NCBI GenBank assembly: GCA_021732975.1
Contig: JAKFWC010000010.1
Span: 1 to 64,000 of the forward strand
Source of the DNA: Planctomycetaceae bacterium
Lineage (GTDB): Bacteria > Planctomycetota > Planctomycetia > Planctomycetales > Planctomycetaceae
Reading direction: 5' to 3'
Length of the DNA: 64,000 nucleotides
A model generated the notes under the pieces. It saw only the letters and a list, made by a program, of their open reading frames with translations, made no database searches and was not told where the DNA came from. Below are positions 12,901 to 19,500 of the stretch, piece after piece (the first letter of the stretch is position 1; every line of letters starts with the position of its first letter). Both the position numbers and the translations under genes were made by a program.

Positions 12901-15900
12901 GTCACTTCGTAGCCCTGTCGGTTCAACAATAGCAGCACTCGCTCGAGTTGCCCCTGCGAGTCGTGGACTTCGAGAACAATCTGCCGAATTCGTTGCCAAT
13001 CCGTCTCGTCAATGCCCGCGAGAACCTCCAGCTCGCTCTTTTCAACATCGACTTTCAGCAGGCCAATCTCAGTAATCGCATTCTCGCGGATGACCTGAGA
13101 AACTGTCTTGAACTCACAGGTGAACGTCTCGGTTTCCAGCCGTTGCTGCAACATTTCATCGAACAGATCGCCGTTCAGTGAGCCGTTGGTGTGTGGTTTC
13201 TCGGGTTGATGCAAGAACGATTTGACGACTTGCGTTTCTTCCGCGAGATCGGCGAACCGGCCGGAGATAATCGACACATGCGGATAGAACGTGAACTCGT
13301 GCGATCCCGGAGCCGCCGCCAGTCCGCAGCAGTAAGACGCGACGTTCAATCGATGCAGTTCGGCATTCGTTTGCAGCAGCCGATGGACTTGTGGCACCGG
13401 TTCAAATGCAAAGATGCGGGCATCGGGACATTGCTCGCCCACGAATAGCGTGAAGAGGCCGATGTTGGCACCGACATCGAACACGCAGTCACCCGGCTGC
13501 AGTGCGATGCCATGTTTGGCGTAGGTATTCCGTTCGAAGATTTCGCGGTAGGTGAACTCGGTTTCGTTCTTGTTGAGATGAACGATCGCCAGTCCATTGG
13601 GAAGTTCATAGCGGGCAAGATCGTCGAGTCGGCCTTCACGCTCTAGCCGCAGCCATTGCCGCACCACTGGCGCGGTTTCTTCGTCCGGAACGAGATAGCC
13701 GACAAGCCGCTTCTGGCCCGGTTGATCTTCGCGAGCCAGGACGACCGATTCCTTGACGGCGGGGTGTTGCACGAGGACGGCTTCGATTTCCCCGAGTTCG
13801 ATGCGGTTGCCGCGGATTTTGACCTGATGATCGATGCGGCCGAGGAACTCGATGTTGCCGTCGGGAAGCGCGCGGACCAGGTCGCCCGTGCGATAGAGCC
13901 GCGCTCCGGCGGGGCCAAACGGCGACGGAACAAAACGCTCGGCGGTGAGGTCGGAGCGATGTAGATAACCGTGCGCAAGCTGTACGCCGCCGAGCAGCAA
14001 TTCCCCCGCGACGCCGATCGGCTGCGGCTCCATCTGTCCGTTGACAATGTACGTCTGCGTATTGGCAATCGGTTTGCCAATGGGGACGGAGTGGCATAGG
14101 CTGGGATGCGAACAATCCCACCACGTCACATCCACCGAGGCTTCCGTCGGTCCGTAAAGGTTGTGCAGTTCGCAATCGAGCCGACGGTGAAAACGTTCCG
14201 CCAAATCGAGCGGCAAGGCTTCTCCGCTGCAAATCACCCGGCGAAGCGACTGGCACGCCACAACACCTGGCTCTTCGACAAAGGCCTGCAATAGCGATGG
14301 CACGAAGTGCAGCGTTGTGATCCGCTGTTGCTGAATGAGTTGCACAAGATAACCGGGGTCGCGGTGACCATCCGGTTTGGCGACCACCAGCGTGCTGCCA
14401 TACAACAGCGGCCAGAAAAACTCCCAGACGGAAACGTCGAAGCTGAACGGCGTCTTCTGCAGCACGCGATCGGTGGTATCGAGGTGGTAGGTGTCCTGCA
14501 TCCAGAACAACCGGTTGCAGATCCCGGAGTGGGGAATCATCACTCCCTTGGGTTTGCCGGTTGAGCCTGATGTGAAGAGGACATATGCCAAATCGAGCGG
14601 GTGTGTTGCCACTTCAGGAGACGCGGTTGATTCGCGAGAAATCTCACCCCATTGGGCATCGAGCGCGATGATTACGCCCTCGTATTGGGGGAGCGCAGCG
14701 CGTAGTTGCTCTTGAATCAAGAGTAATGGCGGTTGAGCGACAGCGAGCATGTGGGCCAGTCGATCCGCGGGGTAATCGGGATCGATGGGTACATACGCGC
14801 CACCGGCTTTGAGGATGCCGTACAACCCGACAACCATTTCGATTGACCGCCGCGTACAGATGCCCACAGGAACATTCGGCCCCACACCGTGGCATTGAAG
14901 AAAATGAGCGAGTTGATTGGCCCGCGTATCGAGTTCCGCATACGTCAGTGCATCCTGTTCGTACACCAGCGCGGTAGCGGTTGGTGTTTGCTGCACCTGC
15001 ATTTCGAACAATTCGTGCAGACAACAGTTGAGTGGGTAATCGACCTCCGTGGCGTTCCAATCGGTGATGATCTGCGTGCGCTCTGGATCCGACAGAAATG
15101 AATAAGTTTCAATCGGCCGATTGGGCTGCACCGCGATTTCGGCGAGCAGACGCTGAAAGTGTTCGGTCAACCGTTCGATGGTCGCCGCTTCAAACAGATC
15201 GGTGTTGTACTGCAGGAAGCCGCTCAGAAATTCCCCGGCGTCTTCCATGATGAGCGACAGTTCGAACGCCGTCGACCGCGTGGGAACGTCGACGACTTCC
15301 ATTCGCAACGCGCCGAGTTCGACATCGGTCGCGTGACCGAGCAACGCCGACGCCGTACCGCGCTCCTGGGCCAGCGGCGAACGATCGAGCACGAACATCG
15401 TCTGGAACATCGGCGCGCGACTGGGATCGCGGATGGGCTGCAAGCGTTCCACCAACCGGGCCAGTGGATAGTCCTGATGTTCGAGCGCGCGCAGAACCGT
15501 CTCCCGTTCACGACAGAGCAGGCCGAGGAAATCGGGGTTGCCGCTCAGGTCACTGCGGAAGACGACCGGATTGACGAAGTAGCCGATTAATCCCGCGAAG
15601 TCCCCCACGGTCCGGCCCGCGGTAGGGGAACCAACGCAGAGATCGGACTGGCCGGTGTAGCGATACAGCAGCACCTTGTAAGCCGCGAGCAGCAGCGTGA
15701 AGAGTGTCACATTCTCATCGCGCGCAAGTTGCTGCAACCGCTTCGTCAACGTGCCATCGAGCACAAATCGTATCGCCGCGCCGTGGAAAGTCTGCAGATT
15801 CGGCCGTGGTTTATCGAGTGGCAGATCGAGGACCGGAAGCTCACCGGCGAGTTGCGTCCGCCAGAAATCCCAGTGTGCTTCGCCGCGCGGGCCATCGACC

Positions 15901-16532
15901 AGTTCGCGCTGCCAGCGGACGAAATCGCCGTAGTGGGCTTTCAGCGCGGGAAGAGTGGCGGTCTTGCCCCGCGCGATGTTCGTGTAGATCTCACGGAGTT
16001 CGGACATCAATACGACGAGCGACAGAAAATCGCCGATGATGTGATGGACGCTGAAACACAGGACGTGTTCCTCGTCGGACAACGAGAACACCGCACACCG
16101 CATGAGGGGGCCGCGTTCCAGATCGAACCCGCGGTAGGCTTCGTCCGCGACGCGCTGGCTTAAATCCGTTTCGGTCCAACCAGTGGCATCAATCCGACGG
16201 AAGTCGATCTGCCATTCGGTATGTACGACCTGCACGACTTCGCCGTCCCGTTGCCGGAACGTCGTCCGCGCCGCGGGATGCCGATCGGTTACGACCTGCA
16301 ATGCCTGCCGAATGAGATCGACATCGAGAGGCGAGCGAATTCGGGCCGCGAACGGAACGTTGTAGGCCACATTCTCCGGCGCGAACTGACAGAGAAACCA
16401 AAGGGCCTTCTGTCCCTCGGACAGCGGCCATTCCTGCTCGCGGACGGCGGCACGCTTTTCCAGCCACGCCCGGAGTTTTTCACGTTTCTCCAGAGAACTC
16501 GGATTCGGCGGCTCTTTCGCATCCAAGGTCAT
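924..16532 (-). CDS. Multimodular nonribosomal peptide synthetase (3 modules plus terminal C)
   Basis: 5202 residues; the ATG overlaps the PKS stop by 4 bp. Order (approximate residues): C1 35-480 (HHIIGDF); A1 500-970 interrupted by an FkbM-type methyltransferase 975-1230 (DVGANIG), with A10 near 1287; PCP1 Ser1345; E 1390-1830 (HHFAVDG at 1528); C2 1860-2290 (HHILLDG); A2 2340-2825; PCP2 Ser2877; sulfotransferase 2968-3250 (PPRSGTT); C3 3268-3690 (HHIVADG); A3 3725-4180 interrupted by an NRPS N-methyltransferase 4188-4480 (EIGCGTG), with A10 near 4621; PCP3 Ser4679; C4 4740-5170 (HHIVSDG). My manual specificity codes are DVWHISLVDK (Ser), DFWNIGMVHK (Thr) and DAWTVAAVCK (Phe). There is no thioesterase, and the chain should pass to the next NRPS. 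Inferred units are D-Ser, possibly methylated, then Thr with a sulfotransferase acting on it, then N-Me-Phe. Family is certain; substrates are hand alignments. Confidence 0.97.
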   Translation of the reverse strand: MTLDAKEPPNPSSLEKREKLRAWLEKRAAVREQEWPLSEGQKALWFLCQFAPENVAYNVPFAARIRSPLDVDLIRQALQVVTDRHPAARTTFRQRDGEVVQVVHTEWQIDFRRIDATGWTETDLSQRVADEAYRGFDLERGPLMRCAVFSLSDEEHVLCFSVHHIIGDFLSLVVLMSELREIYTNIARGKTATLPALKAHYGDFVRWQRELVDGPRGEAHWDFWRTQLAGELPVLDLPLDKPRPNLQTFHGAAIRFVLDGTLTKRLQQLARDENVTLFTLLLAAYKVLLYRYTGQSDLCVGSPTAGRTVGDFAGLIGYFVNPVVFRSDLSGNPDFLGLLCRERETVLRALEHQDYPLARLVERLQPIRDPSRAPMFQTMFVLDRSPLAQERGTASALLGHATDVELGALRMEVVDVPTRSTAFELSLIMEDAGEFLSGFLQYNTDLFEAATIERLTEHFQRLLAEIAVQPNRPIETYSFLSDPERTQIITDWNATEVDYPLNCCLHELFEMQVQQTPTATALVYEQDALTYAELDTRANQLAHFLQCHGVGPNVPVGICTRRSIEMVVGLYGILKAGGAYVPIDPDYPADRLAHMLAVAQPPLLLIQEQLRAALPQYEGVIIALDAQWGEISRESTASPEVATHPLDLAYVLFTSGSTGKPKGVMIPHSGICNRLFWMQDTYHLDTTDRVLQKTPFSFDVSVWEFFWPLLYGSTLVVAKPDGHRDPGYLVQLIQQQRITTLHFVPSLLQAFVEEPGVVACQSLRRVICSGEALPLDLAERFHRRLDCELHNLYGPTEASVDVTWWDCSHPSLCHSVPIGKPIANTQTYIVNGQMEPQPIGVAGELLLGGVQLAHGYLHRSDLTAERFVPSPFGPAGARLYRTGDLVRALPDGNIEFLGRIDHQVKIRGNRIELGEIEAVLVQHPAVKESVVLAREDQPGQKRLVGYLVPDEETAPVVRQWLRLEREGRLDDLARYELPNGLAIVHLNKNETEFTYREIFERNTYAKHGIALQPGDCVFDVGANIGLFTLFVGEQCPDARIFAFEPVPQVHRLLQTNAELHRLNVASYCCGLAAAPGSHEFTFYPHVSIISGRFADLAEETQVVKSFLHQPEKPHTNGSLNGDLFDEMLQQRLETETFTCEFKTVSQVIRENAITEIGLLKVDVEKSELEVLAGIDETDWQRIRQIVLEVHDSQGQLERVLLLLNRQGYEVTVAQDVELTETKLYDVYAVRPAAVRQQTNGAAPVRQHRWQSPKTLTEDVRRHVQQRLPEYMVPQAYVIIETLPLSPNGKVERRALPAPDVNPAELVEFVAPRTVTEAALAGIVAGVLGLERVGLHDNFFALGGDSILSIQVVSRIRAAGYDCTPVELFQHQTVAQLAAVVRPATVSLAEQGPVTGVLPLTPIQHWFLDPQPVAPQHFNQSLLFEVHEVLEVPALETALAALVAQHDALRLIVTPQDGTWSQALGPVTNVSPLTVCDLSAVPREEQTARLEAECTVAQARLDLASGRLFRVVYFPMGADRPGRLLLVIHHFAVDGVSWRILLEDLSVGYQQALRGQTVVLPAKTASVKQWATQLAEFASTPTVIEQATYWQKLQADAVDAPFPLTHPDGDNRVAAVRQVTRVLDAALTDALLREVPPVYHTQINDVLLAALAEAYQTWSGRHRLLVDLEGHGREELFPGVDVSRTVGWFTSLYPVLLDTTPTDPGTRLKTVKEQLRNVPLKGLGYGLLRYLGPAAFRASLAQGPQANVSFNYLGQVDRGMHDPNGILKGASESRGDDRSPSAARTHAIDITARITAGQLRFIVHYGNALNDRADMERFADAYLTALIRLIDHCREPGSGGYTTSDFPLAEVPQPSLDALAARLGPLEDLYPLTSTQEGLAFLTRLAPNAGAYVIQQFGLLEGLVDVTVLQTALEQVAQRHTLLRTSFHWDGLPRPLQAVQARVPMPLVVEDWSDETEASQQSRWNQLLAEDRRQGFDLNRAPLARFFIASLGEQRQRFLWSHHHILLDGWSLPILLKEVFTFYEMVQRGIAVDLPPPRPFRDYVHWLKQQNSVDAEAYWRKRLGPFHEPNRLSIDSGSRASNAEFAERILTISAAHTQQLEAFAREQQVTFNTLIQAAWAFLVGRYSGRTDVIFGETVSGRTAPLQGIDMMVGPFINTLPVRVDLFGDMALMDWLREQQRQSAEQRKYEHCPLVDVQRASGVAPGTPLFEYLYVFENFPTERNVAAAGKLTIRLRELDVAEHTNYPLTCVVMPKGELRVRLVYATNRFTEASIEQFLQHMEQLLETFAKSPQCRLNRISLLSDTERHGLLSLGCGVGAEYPVLGGLVERFSLVSGLRVSSVAVGDGVSSLTYGELGARAHQLAWFLRGLGVGPESVVGLCLERSVDTVVGILGILQAGGAYLPLDPGSPPDRLAFMLADSQARVVVTQASLQPLCAGSPAHCVCLDTASAVLAPPSREVPALTTHPDQAAYVIYTSGSTGQPKGCVVTHANVLRLLDATHADYQFDHTDVWTLFHSFAFDFSVWELWGALLYGGRLVVVPYLVSRSPAEFHRLLVDEHVTVLNQTPSAFLQFRDADAQAVTEDRLALKWVIFGGESLQPARLESWFQRHGDQHPTLVNMYGITETTVHVTYQPLTRETAASGAGSPIGRPLPDLEVYLLDAALEPVPVGVPGELYVGGAGLARGYLARPGLTASRFLPHPFGERHGERLYRTGDLARWLPDGTLDFLGRGDQQVKIRGFRIELGEIEAVLTQHPSVRQAAVIARPRDDGQPQLLAYVVPRGGESVPSVEDLRHHLGRSLPEYMLPAHFISLPQLPLTANGKLDTNALPRPDGDRPELESSYSPPRNEVEAALVEIVRDVLQLDRVGIHDDFFALGGDSLKGAVLINRVQERVGEIVHVAAIFERSTVAGLAEYLHEHYRHRLQAFLGQANTDDSSTYGRRLEEADLVQLRRLIPPSRLFVDHSESKKNPPAVFVLAPPRSGTTLLRVMLAGHSKLFAPPELELLSFNTLPERREAFTGSKKFWLEGTIRAVMALFDCDADAAAQRMETYERENLTTQQFYGLMQDALGERLLVDKTPSYTLDLTTLQRAERDFDGALYIHLLRHPQGMIRSFEKAHLDRIFFPWEHPYTTRELAELIWTVSQENTLDFLSTIPAKRQHVLRFEDLVSAPEREMRRLCEFLGIPFEAGLVDPYSDPHSRMADGPHRESRMLGDVRFREHGAIKPVVAKAWKNDAPRAPLAAKTEQLARSFGYEDVGRSAISSRIERADRDRPLPLSFAQERLWFLDQLIPNNPFYNMPGAVRLRGVLNVDAVQQALSEIVRRHEALRTIFRKEGELTVQLILPPSPVDVPLYDLTDLPEAEREAALRAQISTEAQHPFSLTTGPLIRARLYQVGTDDHVLFWVLHHIVADGWSLGVLQQEMAGLYLAMARGQPSPLPELPVQYVDFAQWQRHWLSAEVLDHQIAYWRKQLADLPMLNLPTDHPRPTVQTFRGDSYETEFPIELCAALKDLSRREGATLFMTLLAGFQALLARYTGQDDIVVGSPVAGRVHKELEGLIGFFVNSLVMRTDVSGDPTFRELLARVREVCHGAYTHQDLPFEKLVEELQPQRDLSREAMFQVVLILQNAPASHVNLSEQLTLSPVEASSHSSRYDLEVHAQEHGGRLFLTCIYNTAIFERSTIARLARHFERLLEGVVAHPEWRLSQVPLLTETERHQLLIEFNDTATFYPADRCIHELFEAQVQRTPQAPAIVAEDVELTYAELNHRANRLARVLRQRGMTTETLVALCVERSPDMVVAILAILKAGGAYLPLDLDYPRERLAFMLEDSRARFVLTTAALCERIPSSQGCTVLLLDELARAAFTADSVNLPRDSLPESLAYLIYTSGSTGRPKGVALSHRGLCHLVTAHAATVCVQPTDRVLQFASLSFDASVWEIFPTLTTGAALCLGTREKLQPGEPFIEFCRRHQPTVATLPPTALAVLSEADLPTLRTIVSAGEACTLGLVARWAPGRRFINAYGPSEVTVCATLTACHAEDTSLTIGGPIPNAAVYVLDGSMQPAPIGVSGELCIGGAGLARGYLNRPALTAERFVPSPFGVDEGTRLYRTGDLVRWRVDGKLEFLGRIDHQVKIRGYRIELGEIEAALLTHDAVREAVVLARADGDTEAQRLVAYVVPDPAWEPPGEIAPDAIEQVQHWKELYEGTYADADSADPSFNIVGWHSSYTGEALPAEEMRIWRDTRVDQLRELKARRILEIGCGTGLLLMPLVADCEAYHGTDFSQAALDALSACIPAQHQSKVTLVCREANNFAGMEPGSFDLVIINSVIQYFPSADYLQEVLSGALRMLRPGGTLYVGDVRDLRLLEAFQTDIHVSRARRSATCRELLQQVRTRIAQEQELLVAPAFFDGLSHQQRLASPEFRLQRGRHRNELNLFRYDVFFHVGESQTNRTIDNCSWRSWTQNNMSLAALREQLIQASPVCLGFDDVPNARLDRVLQSLQQLKAENGPATVNELHAELQSRSAQGIDPEDLWALGTELGYRARIGCGTNPGAMTACFIRADAAESMSYVLPSVRTSQTACESLTNRPLKGRIGTALLIPLQAHLQARLPGYMVPSAFVFLDAFPLTPNAKLDRKQLPAPGGDRPDLASTYVAPRNPTEQTLADILSGILGIHQVGIHDNFFDLGGHSLLATQAIARVREQLGVDVPLRSMFEQPSIAHLAELVDEARQRGAVTRRPPIAPADRTRDLPLSFAQERLWFLNHINSTNPFYNIPAAVRIRGPLDVSALRRSLEAIVQRHEVLRTTFETIEGRARLQIHGETVLPLVELDLSHLPTDQRETAITQRVMHDVREPFDLVKGPLVRACLIRVADDDHIFVWTMHHIVSDGWSMGIALGELAAFYESFRTDSPPKLGALPFQYADFASWQREYLSGDMLQSQLQFWMDAVAGIPEILALPFDRPRRAVQTFRGATHDFQLTSELSDAVLRLSKSAGTTPFMTLLAGFHALLGRYTGQEQLCVGTPIAGRILTEVEPLIGFFVNTLVMCGDLRGKPTFAELLDRTRERTLSAYSHQDLPFDRLVDELQLRRDLSRNPLFQVMFALQDAPLPAIRLDHGLTFAPVDFDTGAAQFDLLVSLHKSHGHFAGHVKYSSDLFDLETIATMMGHYIRMLEAMTANPHQRVFEVSFNTVTSTSHTATEFGEPADDFDFGALAES
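9497..9623. repeat. 127-bp perfect repeat, copy 2 (start of A2, Thr module)
   Basis: Identical to 1-127. It lies at the beginning of the Thr-type adenylation domain. On its right side, just past 9623, the two genes diverge within their C-A linkers, so the boundary coincides with a domain border. The A2 region (about 8.1-9.6 kb) also has visibly more C-rich plus-strand composition than the flanking condensation domain, as expected for a swapped or recently copied domain. Confidence 0.9.
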
Positions 16533-19500
16533 GCTCGACCCTCTTCTTCAGCCATCATTTGCTGATACAAGGCTTCCACTTCGTCATCCGGCAGTTCGTC
16601 GATGCGGTCAAGCACGGCTTTTGCTGCTTTTCCGTCATCCACTCGTGGAACGATCGTTCGTACGGACCCGTTGTTGACTGCTGGTTGGTGACCATTCAAT
16701 TCGAGTGGCCGATCCCATTGCTTCAGGATCGACGCTGCGAGATTCTGCAGCGTCGGACCTTCCAGCAGCTCGACGATCCGAATCGTGATCTGCAGTTCCG
16801 ATTCGACGCGGTTCTTGAGTTCCAGTGCCAGGAGCGAATCGACCCCCAGCGCGGCCAGCGACCGGTCGTGCGGAATCTTTTCCGGTGCCGTTCCCAAGGT
16901 GACGGAGAGACGGTTCTTCAGATAGTCCAGCAACTTTCCTGGCCGCTCGGATGAATCCATCGCGCGGAGTATCGCTGCAATGTCGGTCGATCCTTGTTCT
17001 TCCGGAGCGATGTCTGGAACTTCGGCGAAGACATCACTGAGAAACGGTGTGCGAGTGGTGGTGCGGGCGGCGCGACGGAGCTGCGCCCAATCAACCGGCA
17101 TCACCGCCAGACGGCTGATGTTTGTCGTCAGCAATTGACCCATCATGCGAACCGCCGTGGCGGCGGGCATGGTGCGGAAACCACTCAGCTTGATCCGATT
17201 CTGACGATCGCTGCCGGTGACCATTCCGACATCGCCCCACAGGCCCCAGCCGATGGAGAGTGCCGTCAACCCGCGCTGTCGGCGATATTCAGCGAGGGCG
17301 TCCAGAAAGGCGTTTCCCGCGGCGTAATTCGCGCTGCCGGGTGGACCGATGAGGGCCGCTCCGGACGAGAACAGGACGAAGAAATCGAGTGGCAGTCCCT
17401 GCGTCAATTCGTGCAGATTCCACGCCCCGTATGTCTTGGAAGCCAGCACGGATTTGAGCTGCGACGGCAGCATCTGCGCCAGGGGAGCGTCATCGAGTGT
17501 CGAAGCACAGTGCAGCACACCCCGTAACGGCGGCATCTCTGTGGCGATCTGCTTAAAAGTCCGTTGCACTTCAGCGCGATTTGTGAGGTCGGCCGGTGCA
17601 TGGACGATCTTCGCGCCCATCTCGCGCAAGGCCCGCAAGTGGTCTTCGACCTCGGGGCTGGGCGTGCGACGGCTCATCAGCACGAGATGCCGCGCGCCGC
17701 CGGCGATCAGCCATTCCGCGAGATAAAGGCCGATGCCACCGAGTCCGCCGGTGATCAGATACGTCGCGTCCGTCGAAATCTGCGGTGTCGTGATGGCAGA
17801 AATCGAATAGCATTCGTGGTCGGCGGAAGGGCGGGCCAGCCGCGCGGCATACCGCGTGCCGTCCCGCAGCGCGAGTTGGTCTTCGACATCGTCTGCCAGG
17901 AGTTCAGCACAAAGCGAATGTGCCTCACTGGCATCGTCGGCGCTCAGGTCGACGAGTGTGCAACGCCAGTTGGGATGTTCGCGCTGCAAGGTGCGTCCCA
18001 AGCCCCATAACGGTGCCTGTTCCAGCGAAACGGCCCTCGTATCCGAGGGAAGTTGCTGCGCTCGTTGCGTGATCAGCCATAACCTCGGCATCTCAGCAAA
18101 GTCGGTCTTGTCGATCGTCTGCACCAGATGCAGCGTGCCGGTCAACAGTTGGGCTTCGGCCTCCTCCAGCGATTCTGTGTTGGTGGGCATTGCAGACGAG
18201 CGGCTTCCCCAGAGGTTGACCACGCCCACCACCGGCGGTAAGCCCCGCTGTCCGATCTCGTCAAAGAGCCGGCGGAAGTCCGCCGATTGCAGCGGGTTCA
18301 CTTCAAAATGTTGCGGTGTACATTGACGAAATGCGTGCCCGGGAGTGACGACAAAAGAGCATTGATCGTGATCGGACAGCGCGTCCTGCAGTGTCGACGT
18401 GATCCCCTGCGTATCAGCGAGCAACACCCATGTGCCCGGCGCTCGCACTGTGGTAACGGCGGTTGATGAAGGCAACGGCATTGGTCGCCATTGCACCTCA
18501 TACAACCATTCGTGCGAATCCTGCTGGCCAGCGTAGATCTCTGCACACCGCTGGCGCTCCACGCGGAGGCCGGTGATTTCTAACACCTTGTGATGCTGTT
18601 CATCCCAAACCACGACATCGGTCACCAGCGGCGCTTCCGATGTGGCCTCGCCGCGCGTCATGCAATGCGCTCGCAACGAAGTTTCCGGCGTCGGATGTTG
18701 CCACACACGGATCGACTCGATAAATACGGGAATCGACAGCCACACGTCCGCGTCACGACGTGCAATCGAGGCCAGATGCAGGCACGCTTCGATCAATACA
18801 GGATGGACGACGAATGAACCGCTCCCATAAGAGAGGGCATCGGAAAGCCGTATGGAACCAACGGCTTCACGTCGACCGCGGCCGATCTCCTGCAAAACGC
18901 GGCATGACGAACCGATGGTTTGTCCGGTGGCGGCCAGCGAGTCGTAAAACTGCTGCACATCGACCGGCTGTGAACAGCGGTTGCGAACGGCATTGATCCG
19001 TGCTCGTTCGGCATCTTCGTCATCCGTCGACGAGGTATTCAGACGCTGCACGCGCACGGAGACATCCAACCGCCATGCTTTCTGCGTTATGCCACGGCTA
19101 TGACATTGGAAGCGACCGGACTCATTCCCGGTCGGCTTGAAGATGGCTTGAAGTTGCCGAAGATGAGCCTCAGTGAGTTCGTGCAACCCCGGCAGTTCGA
19201 CTTCTTCGAGCCACCACGGCCCAGAGTCCAGGGCCGCTTGAGCGGCGGCAAGCGCGGCTTCGAGCAGCGCCCCGGCCGTCAGAATCGCCGTGCCGTCAAC
19301 ACGGTAATCGTCGAGAAACTTCAACCGTTGTCCATCGATACGCGATTGCCACAGGTACGCTCCCGGTGGGTCGGCCAACTCGACTGGATCCCCCAGCACG
19401 GGATGTCCCGAGTGCGGAGACGATTCGGTCTGGTGAGGGGGATCGACTGACTCCAGCCAATACCGTTCGTGCTGCCACGGGTAGGTCGGCAACGACACTC

